DNA of 64,000 nucleotides from Ignavibacteriota bacterium (GCA_016707525.1 JADJHP010000002.1:380501-444500), one strand, 5' to 3'. Counted from the first letter of the stretch, positions 51,929-61,699 are shown. Translations and numbers: made by a program. Notes: a model not told the origin generated them from the letters alone.

Positions 51929-54276
51929 TCACGCGTCCCCGCCATATCGCACACTGTGACTTCCAGCCAGTTCCCGGAAAACCCGGGTACGTGCTGAGTG
52001 CACCATTGGGCCCCTTCCCTCACAGCGTGCGGTTGGTGGTCGACATCGATGCGCGGGAGTATCCCTTGTCCGATCTCTGCCGGTATGCACACCTGCGCGA
52101 TCCCGGCGGACCTCCTACATTCACGAACCTGGAGTTCGCCCCCGCGCCTCCGGGTATGCGGGTTGGCCCATGGCCGGGATGGCGGGGGATCCCTGAGTTC
52201 CCCACGACCACAGTGACCTGGGGAGACATGGCACGTGATGGGGCCGTGCAGTGGTGGGGGGATGAGTTCGACTGTGGTGTCCTGCGTGCGATGGTGTGGT
52301 TCCCTCCGGAGTGCCGTGGGGCGATCGGCTGCACGGTTGCAGATCCCCGGCTCCATCCGCTCGGAGTCAGGGTCATCGAGGATGCCCCTGTACGCTCGGT
52401 GCCGCATGCCGTCCGGCTCCTGCCATCGGTACGTGAAGCCCACCCGCGCCTCCTGATCACACGCGATGGACTCGCGTCACTCAGGATCCGCGCGGGCTCC
52501 ACACATAGCCTGCATATGCAGCGTATCCGTGCTCTGCTGGAAGCATCTGCGTTGCCCGCAGAGGTCACGCCCGAATCCAAGGCACCATCCGGCCCGGAAC
52601 GGGTCCGTCCGGAGGATAGGGCCGTACTCTCGGCGCTTGTTGCACTCGTCGAACCTTCGGTGGCCTCGGCCGATGATGCGCTCGCCGCACTGCGGGCATT
52701 CGTCGCAGAGACCCGGCGTCCGGATTTCGAGCCGTGGGGGATCGATACGCAATCCGGCGAGATGCTCTTCTTGCTGTGTCTCCTCTACGACTGGATGTAC
52801 GATCTGATCCCGGAGCCCGGGCGTTTGGAACTTCGCGCATGGCTCTGGACAGCAGCGGAGCGGGTCAGGGAACACCTTTCTCCGGGTCGGACCGATCTGG
52901 CCCAGGCACACTATCTCGGATGCGGACTGGGGTTGCTTGCGTTCGCCTGCCTCTTCCATGATGAGCACCCGAAGGGTGAGGCATGGCTGGCCGAATGTCG
53001 GGGATCTCTCGATACCATCCTCGCGATGCTGCCTGACGATGGGTTCCACCCGCATGGATCGAATCTGTGGATCTATGAATATGGTTTTCTGCTCCGTTGG
53101 GTGGAGATCATCCGGCTCTGCACGGGAGAAGATCTCTGGCAACTGCCGCACTGGAAGAATGCGTCGGCGTTCCGTGCCGCGACGATGTCGCCGGATGGCC
53201 GTTGTGGTGTGACCTTTGGCGATCCGCAATACCTCGTCGGGGGCGACGCCTGGTGCCACTACCTGATCGCTGCGCGGACCGGGTCCGGCAGGGCGAAGGC
53301 CGTCGGTGATGCATTGGTGAACCGTTCCCATGAAGGGATCGACTTCCGCAGCGTGCCCCCGCGCCGCCGCGCCTATGAGTTCCTCTTTGACGAGCCATCG
53401 GTGATCGCAGAGGGGGTGGCTCCCCTCCTCGAGCATTTCGAGGACGGAGGGCAGGTCGCCGTGCGCACCGGCACAGACCGGTCCGGGTTGTTCACATTCC
53501 GCGCCGGCCCTCCTCTCGGCGCATCGCGGTATCGCGCGGGAGAACGTGGCGGGTACGGACATGCCGATCCCAGCACTGGCGCGTTCCTCTGGTACGCCGA
53601 TGGCGCATTCCTTGCCTCCGGTCCCGGGCCGGTCTATCGACGGGATTCGTCGCTGCACAATATCGTGACCATCAATGGATGCGGGCAGATCGGCGACAGC
53701 ACCGTGTGGGTCCCTGATTTCTTCCCTCCGGAATGTCTCTCCCCGCGTCCGGAGGTCACAGAGCACGGTGATGTCGTATCGCTGTCCGTGGATCTTGCCC
53801 ATGCGTATCTGCCGCACCTTGGCGTCAGGCGCTGCCTTCGCTCTCTGCTGATCGATCCCGCGCACGAGCGCATTGTCGGTATCGATGTCGTCACCTGCCA
53901 CTCACGTGCGAACATCGAATGGAATCTGCACAGCCATGCAAGGTTCTCGCTGCGTGATATCCATGGCGTGGCCTCGTGGAGCGCAACAACGGGGCGGAGA
54001 ACGATGACAGCATTCCTTCTCGATCCCGATGGGGGAGAGGCCACGACGGGCGTCAGCGAATTCGTGCCGGCCTATCCCAACGACGGGGCGCGCGGGTACT
54101 TCCTCCGGTGGAGTCATTCGGGAACGCACATGCGTCTGGTGTGGTGCCTGTCACTCGCCCACGAACCGGCTCCACCCGCGGTGCGCATCTATGACGGTGC
54201 CGTTGACCTTCAGTTTTCGGATGGGGTCCGTGTCTACTTCGATGGCACGCGAAAGGTGCAAGAGGTGGGCCTATGA
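51925..54276 (+). CDS. Heparinase II/III-like protein, no signal peptide
   Basis: The protein has 783 residues from GTG 51925. An N-terminal beta domain (about 1-160) precedes a helical toroid (about 180-480) with DFEPWGIDTQSGEMLFLLCLLYDWMYD, AQAHYLGCGLGLLAFACLFH and DGFHPHGSNLWIYEYGFLLRWVE, typical of bacterial heparinase II/III-like proteins. The C-terminal beta-sandwich contains the diagnostic GYGHADPSTGAFLWYADGAFL and RRDSSLHNIVTING. His and Tyr in FHPHGSNLWIYEYG are likely catalytic. Absence of a signal suggests cleavage of imported oligosaccharides, unlike the exported relatives at 11829 and 35052. It overlaps the next toroid gene by 4 bp. Confidence 0.82.
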   Translation: MITRPRHIAHCDFQPVPGKPGYVLSAPLGPFPHSVRLVVDIDAREYPLSDLCRYAHLRDPGGPPTFTNLEFAPAPPGMRVGPWPGWRGIPEFPTTTVTWGDMARDGAVQWWGDEFDCGVLRAMVWFPPECRGAIGCTVADPRLHPLGVRVIEDAPVRSVPHAVRLLPSVREAHPRLLITRDGLASLRIRAGSTHSLHMQRIRALLEASALPAEVTPESKAPSGPERVRPEDRAVLSALVALVEPSVASADDALAALRAFVAETRRPDFEPWGIDTQSGEMLFLLCLLYDWMYDLIPEPGRLELRAWLWTAAERVREHLSPGRTDLAQAHYLGCGLGLLAFACLFHDEHPKGEAWLAECRGSLDTILAMLPDDGFHPHGSNLWIYEYGFLLRWVEIIRLCTGEDLWQLPHWKNASAFRAATMSPDGRCGVTFGDPQYLVGGDAWCHYLIAARTGSGRAKAVGDALVNRSHEGIDFRSVPPRRRAYEFLFDEPSVIAEGVAPLLEHFEDGGQVAVRTGTDRSGLFTFRAGPPLGASRYRAGERGGYGHADPSTGAFLWYADGAFLASGPGPVYRRDSSLHNIVTINGCGQIGDSTVWVPDFFPPECLSPRPEVTEHGDVVSLSVDLAHAYLPHLGVRRCLRSLLIDPAHERIVGIDVVTCHSRANIEWNLHSHARFSLRDIHGVASWSATTGRRTMTAFLLDPDGGEATTGVSEFVPAYPNDGARGYFLRWSHSGTHMRLVWCLSLAHEPAPPAVRIYDGAVDLQFSDGVRVYFDGTRKVQEVGL

Positions 54277-56711
54277 TGCGAGACATTGCACAGAGCGCCG
54301 ACCGCTGTTGCTGGATCTCCGGAGACCGTGTGAATGCGTGTATCGGTGATGGCCCGAGGGGCATCATGGAGTTCGGATTCCATGGCCTGCAACCTGTCAG
54401 CCGGAATTCCCGCCTGCTGGTCAGACCGGAAGGTGTCATCTCCCTGTCGCTCCGTGGCCCGGATGGCCATCAGACGCCGGTCACCTTCGAGGTCATTGAC
54501 CATGAGCCGCACCGTGTGCGCCGGGTGGGTGCGCGGGATGACCGCCGATGGACGTGCGAGATCGTTGCTGCGGACCGTGGAGTGCATTTCTTTCTGGCAG
54601 GCGACCTTGCCGATACCGAGTTGATCGTCCACCTGTCGCTTGACGCATTCTTCACCGACGTACGCGGTGAACGGACGTGGGAGGACCCTTCGGTGCAAGG
54701 GCCATGGCTGACGCTCTGCTGCCGCGACCGTATCGAACTCGGGTCCTGGATGAAGCACACGGGCCCTTACGCAGGCGACTTTCTCATTCCCGAGCACTGG
54801 CGGAGAATGGTCTTTGCCCGTCCGATCCGGTCCGGCCTTGCGACCGTCGATGATCTCCGCCCCGAGTACCGGGAGGCGAACATCCCGATCTACGATGCGC
54901 GGACGTGGATCGTGCTTGGATCTGCGCGGTCCGCAGTGTCACGGGATGGCTCCGTGGCCACTTTTGTCGTTCCCCTTGATCCGCTCGATCCCCGGGAGCC
55001 TGTTTTCTCGATCGCGGGGAGTGAGAGCAACCCACGCGGAAGGGAGGCGACAGTCACTGCCCATGGCGCAGTGGAACGAGTGCGTGAGGAGTCAACGGCC
55101 ACCGCCCGTTCGGCCCCCGTCCTGTCGTGTGCATCGCTTCCGGAACTCAGCGCCTTCTTCGGGACCGTCCCGGCGCTGGTCCGTTCGTGCACGGTGGGCG
55201 ATGTGGGTATGACGCGGGCAACACCGGGCGCGTACTACTGGCTGTGGGCATGGGACAATCTGGTAACCGGGCAGGAATGTCTGAGGTGGGGAGCGTATGA
55301 CCTTGCAGGATCGATGATCCGGTACGTTCATGCGCACCGCGATACGGATGGCAGGATCCCGGCACGGTGGACGAGGGCCCATGAGCCGATGGATACGCCG
55401 CCGCATGGGGCATTGGATCTTCTCCTCCTCCATCTTGCGTATGAGCATGCGCTTGCGACCGGCACGATGACGGACCTGTTGTCCGTCTACCCCCACGCCG
55501 TAGCCCACCTCCGGCAGTCGATGGCTGCCGATCCTGATGGGCTTGTACCGAATCTGAGCTTCTATCCCGACCGGCCCGTGGCCTTCGGGAGGTCCGAGGC
55601 AAGTGTCGTTGCGCTGGAGGCCGGTTGCCTGTACTCCTTCGCGCGGCTGATGGAGAATGTGGCCGTGCTGATCGGGGACGAGACGGTCCGGCAGGATGCG
55701 CGGCGGTATGCGCATGCGATCGAAACCGTGTTCGCATCGAAGTTCTGGGATGCATCCCGCGGCTTTCTCGTGGACAGTTTCGATCGGGTGACAGGTCAAC
55801 GGAATCTGACGTACCCGCTGTTCTCGCTCCTGTTCCTCCAGTATGTACCCGCTCTGCATCTCCTGCGGGGGAAGGTGCCCGCGATGGGGAGGTTCATGGC
55901 GGAGCAGTTGCAGACGGCCATGGGTGTGCGGATGTTGCCCGCGAATGACGAACGTGGATCGGCGGAGGATGCACTCGGCTCGTGGTATCCCCACTGGGAT
56001 CTCTATCTGGTGAAAATACTCCGCCGCGCAGGGGATGCCGGAGCGATCCGCCGTTGGGCCCGTGCAGCGGAGCTCATGCTCGCGCGGCTCGGGTACGTGC
56101 CCGAGTTCATCGCGCTCGATGGGTTGTCGCAGGAACCCGGGGCGGCGTGGCTCAGGCACGGTGCAGTATCCAACCTGAACTGTGTCACCGGATGGCACCG
56201 CGCGATCGTCGAAGGGCTCTGCGGCATCGAAGTGGATCCGGGCGGGATCTCGGTCGTCCCCCTGGCCCTGGGGATCGGGCCGATCGCGGTGCGGGGATAC
56301 CATGTGCGGGGCACGACGTGGGACATCGTCGTTGATGATGCGGGGGGGCCTCATCTCCAGGAGATGCGCATCGACGGGCTGCTGCACCACGGATGCCTGA
56401 AGGTCCCAGCCGTGTTCCAGGACGGCGGCCATCACGAGTTGTCGTTACGATATGGATCGACGCCAGTCCCCAGGCCGGTGCGCGAGGTGCTGAACGCCGA
56501 AGTGCTTGAGTCGCGGACGCAGGGCTCCGTCTCTGTGGTGCGGATCCGCGCTCTGGGCATGACGGAGATCGTTGTCGATGATCCCGGCGGCACGCGATGC
56601 CGGATCGATGGTGTTCCGGTGCATCCGATGGCTGAACCGTCCACCGGGCGAGGCTGGCTCCGGATCGAACAGCCCGGGATCCATGAACTTGAAGTAACAG
56701 TGCTTCTCTAA
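54273..56711 (+). CDS. Six-hairpin glycosidase (GH63/GH78/debranching-like), cytoplasmic
   Basis: The protein has 812 residues. An N-terminal beta-sandwich (about 1-290) is followed by an (alpha/alpha)6 catalytic toroid (about 300-680): ATPGAYYWLWAWDNLVTGQECLRWG with the WDN motif often seen at the acid residue, DTDGRIPARWTRAH, FGRSEASVVALEAGCLYSFARL, and WYPHWDLYLVKILRRAGD near residue 575, then a C-terminal beta domain. The Asp in WAWDN and a Glu in SAEDALGSWYPHWD are candidate catalytic residues. It probably removes terminal sugars such as rhamnose or glucose from imported oligosaccharides. Followed after 21 bp by a symporter gene. Confidence 0.75.
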   Translation: MMRDIAQSADRCCWISGDRVNACIGDGPRGIMEFGFHGLQPVSRNSRLLVRPEGVISLSLRGPDGHQTPVTFEVIDHEPHRVRRVGARDDRRWTCEIVAADRGVHFFLAGDLADTELIVHLSLDAFFTDVRGERTWEDPSVQGPWLTLCCRDRIELGSWMKHTGPYAGDFLIPEHWRRMVFARPIRSGLATVDDLRPEYREANIPIYDARTWIVLGSARSAVSRDGSVATFVVPLDPLDPREPVFSIAGSESNPRGREATVTAHGAVERVREESTATARSAPVLSCASLPELSAFFGTVPALVRSCTVGDVGMTRATPGAYYWLWAWDNLVTGQECLRWGAYDLAGSMIRYVHAHRDTDGRIPARWTRAHEPMDTPPHGALDLLLLHLAYEHALATGTMTDLLSVYPHAVAHLRQSMAADPDGLVPNLSFYPDRPVAFGRSEASVVALEAGCLYSFARLMENVAVLIGDETVRQDARRYAHAIETVFASKFWDASRGFLVDSFDRVTGQRNLTYPLFSLLFLQYVPALHLLRGKVPAMGRFMAEQLQTAMGVRMLPANDERGSAEDALGSWYPHWDLYLVKILRRAGDAGAIRRWARAAELMLARLGYVPEFIALDGLSQEPGAAWLRHGAVSNLNCVTGWHRAIVEGLCGIEVDPGGISVVPLALGIGPIAVRGYHVRGTTWDIVVDDAGGPHLQEMRIDGLLHHGCLKVPAVFQDGGHHELSLRYGSTPVPRPVREVLNAEVLESRTQGSVSVVRIRALGMTEIVVDDPGGTRCRIDGVPVHPMAEPSTGRGWLRIEQPGIHELEVTVLL

Positions 56712-56732
56712 TCATTCACTCAGCGGGCGCAT

Positions 56733-58517
56733 ATGAACCTTGTCGTCAAGCAAGTCAACTTTCTCGACATCCTTGTGGTCGTCATGTATCTGCTGATGCT
56801 CACCGGGGTCGGTATCTATCTTACGCGGTTCAACAAGACCGTTGATGACTTCTTCAAGGGCGGCGGGAAGATCCCCTGGTGGATCTCCGGGTTGTCCACG
56901 TTCGTTGCCGGTTTCTCGGCATTCATGTTCGTCGGCGCCGCGGGATATACCTATCTTCATGGAGCGGGGGCGATCGTCCTGTTCACGTCGGCGGCCTGGG
57001 GGTATGCCCTCGGCTATATCGTGTATGCGGTCCGCTGGCGCAGGGCGCGGCTCTCCTCACCCATGGAATTCCTGACGCGGCGCTTCTCACAGAATACGAC
57101 CTACTACTATACGTTCCTGTCGATCATCCCCGCGATCATGGGGCTTGGATTGATGATCTACACGCTGTGCAAGTTCACCGCCGCAGCACTCGGGATCGTG
57201 GCCTTCACGGTCACCTTTGGCCCGGTCACCCTGACCGGGCTGGAGATGTCCATGATCGTCACCGGATTGGTGATGCTTATTTATACCAGTGCGGGGGGGC
57301 TGTGGGCTGTCGTGATCACGGATTCGCTGCAGTTCTTCATTATCCTCATCGTCTCATTCCTTGTCTGTCCGCTCGCATTCGTTGCATTGGGTAATAGTTG
57401 GGACCTGACCGTTGGGTTCCAGCGGCTCGTCGCAGAGGCGCCGGCAGGATACCTGAGCCTCGCGGATGTTTGGACAAAACCATGGTTCTACATCGCGTAC
57501 TTATTGAGTACGTTCATCGGCTACAATGCGGCGTGGCATATCGGGCAGCGGTACTACAGCGTGCCCACGGAACACGATTCCCGGAAGATGGCGCTGTTGT
57601 GTGCGGTGCTCAGCCTCGTGCTGCCGTTCCTGTGGATCGCCCCGACCATGGCCGCGAGAGTTCTGTTCCCGGATATCGCCAGCATGTGGCCCGGCGACCA
57701 GCACCCGGAGGAATCCGCCTTCGTCACGCTGGCGCTCACCCTGCTGCCCAACGGTCTGATCGGCCTTGTCCTCTCGGCGATCCTTGCCGCTGCGATGACG
57801 TCGATCGATACGCAGTTGAACTATCTCGCTTCCATCCTCATCCGCGATGTGTATGTGCGGATCCGCACGACACCGGCGGGTGTCGAGCCGGATCAGAAAG
57901 AACAGCTCACCGCCAGCCGTATCACGGCTATTGTTCTCGGTGTGCTCGCCACCGCCACGGCACTCTTCTTCCAGCGCTGGAAGAGTGTCTTCGACGTCGC
58001 ACTCAGCTATTACTCATGGTTCGGGCCATCCATGCTCACACCGGTGATGCTCGGATTCCTGATCCGCCGGACCCCTTCATGGTCCGCGATCGTTTCCTCG
58101 GCCGCCGGACTGATCATTGTGCTCGTCGTCAATGTGTTCATCCCCTTCGACGGGTATCAGTATGAGGCGAACATCATCGCGGGGGTTGGGATCTCGTCCC
58201 TCGTCTTTCTGTTGACCGCTCTCTGGCCGGAGCGTTCGGAAGCCGCCCTCGAGCGGGTCAAACGATTCTTCATAGATCTGGAGACACCCGCAACGGACGA
58301 AAGCCTCCGCTGGTCAGGGAACGCCGTGTCGTCGTATCAGATCGTCGGCGTTCTCACGGCGAGCATCGGCACCGTGGTCGTCCTCCTGGGGCTCGTCCCG
58401 GCCTCCATGCCGGTCCATATCCTGACCGTTGGCCTGGGAGCTGCCACCGCCTTCCTCGGGTGGCTCATGACATGGTATTTCCGCCGCCAGTCCAGGATCA
58501 TGAACAAGGGGGAATGA
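56733..58517 (+). CDS. Sodium:solute symporter (SSS) family transporter 2
   Basis: The protein has 594 residues and about 13 hydrophobic helices. SSS features: DILVVVMYLLMLTGVGIYL, DDFFKGGGKIPWWISGLSTFVAGFSAF at helices 1-2, TSAGGLWAVVITDSLQFF in the middle and LLPNGLIGLVLSAILAAAMTSIDTQLNYLASI with the Na2-site Ser/Thr. It shares the layout of the 6908 transporter but is clearly diverged. ATG 56733 has no clear ribosome site. It overlaps the nitrilase-family gene by 4 bp, so its solute may be a carboxamide or nitrile-like compound, or a sugar acid. Confidence 0.9.
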   Translation: MNLVVKQVNFLDILVVVMYLLMLTGVGIYLTRFNKTVDDFFKGGGKIPWWISGLSTFVAGFSAFMFVGAAGYTYLHGAGAIVLFTSAAWGYALGYIVYAVRWRRARLSSPMEFLTRRFSQNTTYYYTFLSIIPAIMGLGLMIYTLCKFTAAALGIVAFTVTFGPVTLTGLEMSMIVTGLVMLIYTSAGGLWAVVITDSLQFFIILIVSFLVCPLAFVALGNSWDLTVGFQRLVAEAPAGYLSLADVWTKPWFYIAYLLSTFIGYNAAWHIGQRYYSVPTEHDSRKMALLCAVLSLVLPFLWIAPTMAARVLFPDIASMWPGDQHPEESAFVTLALTLLPNGLIGLVLSAILAAAMTSIDTQLNYLASILIRDVYVRIRTTPAGVEPDQKEQLTASRITAIVLGVLATATALFFQRWKSVFDVALSYYSWFGPSMLTPVMLGFLIRRTPSWSAIVSSAAGLIIVLVVNVFIPFDGYQYEANIIAGVGISSLVFLLTALWPERSEAALERVKRFFIDLETPATDESLRWSGNAVSSYQIVGVLTASIGTVVVLLGLVPASMPVHILTVGLGAATAFLGWLMTWYFRRQSRIMNKGE

Positions 58518-59437
58518 CCATGGCTCACAGACCGCACACGGTGAGAGTATCGACCGTCCAGCTGCCGACCGTGATAGCCGGCAGGACGTTCGCGGAGAAG
58601 CAGCGCGCGAACCTGAAGGACATCCTCGGACATCTGCGCACCGCCGGGCAACGTGGATCCGACCTTGTCCTCTGCGGCGAATACGCGAACCTCCATCACC
58701 GCACCTGGTCGACGAACCGGAAGGAGTATGTTCCCGATCCGATCCCCGGCGCGTTCACCCGCGCCATCGGCCGCGTCGCCAAACGGTACCGGATGAACAT
58801 CGCCATGCCCATGTTCGGGACGTGGAAGGGTGAACTCTCGAGCTACGTGGTGGTCTTCGGGCGCGATGGGCGCATCATGACGTGCTATCAGAAATCGCAT
58901 CCTACCGAGGATGAACAGAAGATCGGCATCCGACGGGGGCGCGACATTCCGGTGATCGAACTGGACTGTGCGCGCATCGGATTCATGACGTGCATGGATA
59001 TTGAGTATCCCGAGGTCGCGCAGGTGCTGATGCTGAAGGGTGCGGAGATCCTCCTCTTCCCTCATGTGCAGGCCTCGTGGGGAGAAGTGGACTGGGAGAT
59101 CCGGTACCGGGCACGTGCGATCGATACGGGCCTTCCTCTGGTCTCCGCGTGTTATGGATATCCGGAGGGCGAATGGCTCCCGGGCAAAATGATGGGGCGC
59201 TCGGGCGTGATCGGTCGCGATGGGCTCATTATGGCGGAACTGGGGAGGCGGATCGATGTCCTGACGGTGGACCTGGACCTGTCACGGGGCCGGGTGACGC
59301 AATTTTACTTCACCGAACCGCGTGATCGGACCGAAGCGATCATTGCCTCTCGTCGTCCTGAATTGTATACTATAATGACCGATCCTGACGCCCGTGCATC
59401 CCGGCGTGTGCCACGAAAGACCAGCGAACGAAGATAA
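58514..59437 (+). CDS. Carbon-nitrogen hydrolase (nitrilase superfamily)
   Basis: The protein has 307 residues from ATG 58514 in an ATGA overlap, with GGGGGA as ribosome site; ATG 58520 is an alternative. The Glu-Lys-Cys triad is present: Glu56 in LCGEYANLH, Lys127 in CYQKSHPTE and Cys160 in FMTCMDIEYPE. The Glu after GEVDWEIRYRARA matches the second structural Glu of the family. Members hydrolyse amides, N-carbamoyl compounds or nitriles. Here an N-acyl or carbamoyl substituent of a sugar or amino acid is a reasonable guess. Cytoplasmic; 10 bp before the SDR gene. Confidence 0.92.
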   Translation: MTMAHRPHTVRVSTVQLPTVIAGRTFAEKQRANLKDILGHLRTAGQRGSDLVLCGEYANLHHRTWSTNRKEYVPDPIPGAFTRAIGRVAKRYRMNIAMPMFGTWKGELSSYVVVFGRDGRIMTCYQKSHPTEDEQKIGIRRGRDIPVIELDCARIGFMTCMDIEYPEVAQVLMLKGAEILLFPHVQASWGEVDWEIRYRARAIDTGLPLVSACYGYPEGEWLPGKMMGRSGVIGRDGLIMAELGRRIDVLTVDLDLSRGRVTQFYFTEPRDRTEAIIASRRPELYTIMTDPDARASRRVPRKTSERR

Positions 59438-59447
59438 GGAGTAGAAG

Positions 59448-60242
59448 ATGGCAGCATCGTTACCCGTTGCGATCATCACAGGAGGGAGCCGCGGCCTCGG
59501 GCGGGGGATAGCGCGCCGGCTGGCCGAACAGGGCGTTTCTCTCGTCATCAATTATGCCGGGAATGCCCAGGCCGCGGCCGAGACCGTGGAAATGTGCAAG
59601 GCGCGTCAATCAGAACTCGATCAACGGTTCGTGACGTTCCAGGGCGACATGGCGATCCAGGAAGACCGTCAACGCCTGGTGGATCAGACGCTTGAGGCAC
59701 TGGGTAGGATCGATGTGCTTGTGAACAACGCCGGCATTGGCCCGCGGGTACGCGCCGACGTCACCGAGACCACGCTCGAATCGTTCCAGCACGTGTTGCA
59801 GGTGAACCTCGAGGGGCCGTACTTCCTGACGCAAGCGGTGGCGAAGTACTGGCTCGAGCAACGCCCCGATCCCATCCTTCCGCACGGATTCGTTGTGGTC
59901 AATGTGTCGTCCATCTCCGCCAACACGGCCTCACTGAACCGCGGGGAATATTGCGTCTCCAAGGCAGGGCTCTCCATGGTGACGCAACTCTGGGCCTCGC
60001 GCCTCGCGCAGTCCCGCGTGCATGTGTTCGAACTCCGGCCGGGCATCATGGCAACCGATATGACCGCCGGTGTGAAGGAGAAGTACGACCGACTGATGGG
60101 AGAAGGGCTCGTGCCGCAGTTCCGTTGGGGGCAGCCCGATGATGTCGGCAAGGCGGTGGGATCGCTCGTCAAGGGTGACTTCCCGTATTCCACCGGCGAG
60201 GTGATCTACCTCGATGGTGGGATGCATATGAGAAGACTGTAG
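59448..60242 (+). CDS. Short-chain dehydrogenase/reductase (SDR)
   Basis: The protein has 264 residues, with AAGGAG upstream of ATG 59448. Classical SDR motifs: AIITGGSRGLGRGIARRL (TGxxxGxG), DVLVNNAGIG (NNAG), NVSSISANTA (catalytic Ser) and GEYCVSKAGLSM (Tyr-x3-Lys). It oxidises or reduces an alcohol/keto group with NAD(P). In uronate pathways SDRs reduce keto-deoxy or dioxo sugar acids, so a 2-keto-3-deoxy-gluconate or DEH-type reductase is possible here, next to the GH88 gene, but not shown. Confidence 0.93.
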   Translation: MAASLPVAIITGGSRGLGRGIARRLAEQGVSLVINYAGNAQAAAETVEMCKARQSELDQRFVTFQGDMAIQEDRQRLVDQTLEALGRIDVLVNNAGIGPRVRADVTETTLESFQHVLQVNLEGPYFLTQAVAKYWLEQRPDPILPHGFVVVNVSSISANTASLNRGEYCVSKAGLSMVTQLWASRLAQSRVHVFELRPGIMATDMTAGVKEKYDRLMGEGLVPQFRWGQPDDVGKAVGSLVKGDFPYSTGEVIYLDGGMHMRRL

Positions 60243-60319
60243 CAGGAGAGGAAGTAGGGAAGAGGGGACAGGGAGGAAGCGCATGACCGGCACGACACAA
60301 GAATGAAAGCAGATGGTGC

Positions 60320-61690
60320 ATGAAGATCGACAAGAAGATCACACCGAAAAACCTGGCAGCACAGACGACACAGCTGTTCGCATTGGCAGGACAGAAGATT
60401 CACCTCATCCATCGGTCGTGGAATCCTCACCACGGTACCCCTGTGTTCACCGTGAACGGGGTGTATACGTCGCGCGGTTGGACCGAATGGACGCAGGGCT
60501 TTCAGTTCGGTTCCGCGATCCTGCAGTTCGATGCGACCGGTGATGCCGATGCGCTGGCGATCGGGAAGAGTGCGACCGTGGAACACATGGCGACACATGT
60601 CAGTCATGTCGGCGTTCACGATCATGGCTTCAATAATATCAGCACGTATGGCAACCTGCGACGCCTGATGCTCGAGGGGAGGATCCCGGAGGATGCGTGG
60701 GAGCGCTCGTTCTATGAACTGGCGCTGAAAGTGAGCGGTGCAGTGCAGGCGGCCCGCTGGACGGAGCTCGGGAATGGTGAAGGATACATTTATTCCTTCA
60801 ACGGGCCACACTCCCTGTTCGCCGATACCATCCGGTCGCTGCGCGTTCTCGCCCTGGCACACCAGCTCGGTCATGTGCTCATGGGGGAGAAGGACAGGAA
60901 GATCTCTCTGCTTGAACGGCTGGTCACGCACGCCTTCACCACCTCCCGGTACAACGTCTACTTCGGCGAGGGGCGTGATCTGTATGACGTCCGCGGACGT
61001 GTCGCCCACGAGTCGATCTTCAATCTGAACGACGGTTCGTACCGGTGCCCGAGTTCACAGCAGGGGTATTCGCCCTTTTCGACGTGGACCCGCGGGCAGG
61101 CGTGGATCCTCTGCGGGTTTGCCGAGGAGTTGGAGTTTCTCGCGGCGTTGGACGAAGGGGCGATGCCGAAAGGGAAGAAAAAGGCCGAGGTCCTCTCCCA
61201 CTTCGTTGCGACCGCGGAAGCGGTGGCCGACCACTACATCGAGCAGACCCCCCTTGATGGTATTCCGTACTGGGATACCGGTGCTCCCGGGCTTGCTTCC
61301 ATGGGCGACATTCCGGGCCGCCCCGCTGATCCATTCAATGCGCATGAACCGGTGGACAGTTCTGCCGCTGTGATCGCCGCACAGGGTCTCATCCGCCTCG
61401 GCCTCTATCTCCAGCAGCACGGCAAGAAGGACCAGGGGACGGTCTATCTGCAGGCTGGCCTGACGGTTGCGAAGAGCGTATTCTCCGAGCCGTATCTGTC
61501 CCTCGACCCAAAGCACCAGGGCCTGATCCTGCACTCGGTGTATCACCGGCCGAACGGGTGGGACAACATCCCTGCCGGGCGATCGGTGCCGTGCAACGAA
61601 GCCACGATGTGGGGGGATTACCATGCGATGGAGCTTGCGCTCTTGATCGCACGGATGGCGGAGGGGAAGCCCGCGCTGAAGTTCTGGTAG
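60320..61690 (+). CDS. GH88 unsaturated glucuronyl hydrolase
   Basis: The protein has 456 residues, slightly longer than typical GH88 (about 380-420). Toroid motifs: SHVGVHDHGFNN with Asp101, SLFADTIRSLRVLALAHQLG with Asp169 (the usual pair of GH88 aspartates), FSTWTRGQAWILCGFAEEL, EPVDSSAAVIAAQGLIRL and WGDYHAMELALL near the C-terminus. It hydrates and removes the 4,5-unsaturated uronate that polysaccharide lyases leave at non-reducing ends, giving 5-keto-4-deoxyuronate. No signal peptide, so it acts after uptake. It is the last gene of the + run, 78 bp after the SDR gene, followed by the hairpin at 61700. It ties the heparinase-like lyases of the locus to uronate catabolism. Confidence 0.9.
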   Translation: MKIDKKITPKNLAAQTTQLFALAGQKIHLIHRSWNPHHGTPVFTVNGVYTSRGWTEWTQGFQFGSAILQFDATGDADALAIGKSATVEHMATHVSHVGVHDHGFNNISTYGNLRRLMLEGRIPEDAWERSFYELALKVSGAVQAARWTELGNGEGYIYSFNGPHSLFADTIRSLRVLALAHQLGHVLMGEKDRKISLLERLVTHAFTTSRYNVYFGEGRDLYDVRGRVAHESIFNLNDGSYRCPSSQQGYSPFSTWTRGQAWILCGFAEELEFLAALDEGAMPKGKKKAEVLSHFVATAEAVADHYIEQTPLDGIPYWDTGAPGLASMGDIPGRPADPFNAHEPVDSSAAVIAAQGLIRLGLYLQQHGKKDQGTVYLQAGLTVAKSVFSEPYLSLDPKHQGLILHSVYHRPNGWDNIPAGRSVPCNEATMWGDYHAMELALLIARMAEGKPALKFW

Positions 61691-61699
61691 GAAACAGCA

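Noticed and set aside
59361..59380. TATAAT-like box before the SDR gene
   Set aside because: It lies inside the nitrilase coding sequence, no -35 or -33 element is at a proper distance, and it encodes conserved-looking C-terminal residues.
60243..60319. Purine-rich gap with a 7-codon ORF behind a GGAGG site
   Set aside because: It is too short to support as a gene; the purine-rich run looks like leader sequence for the GH88 gene.
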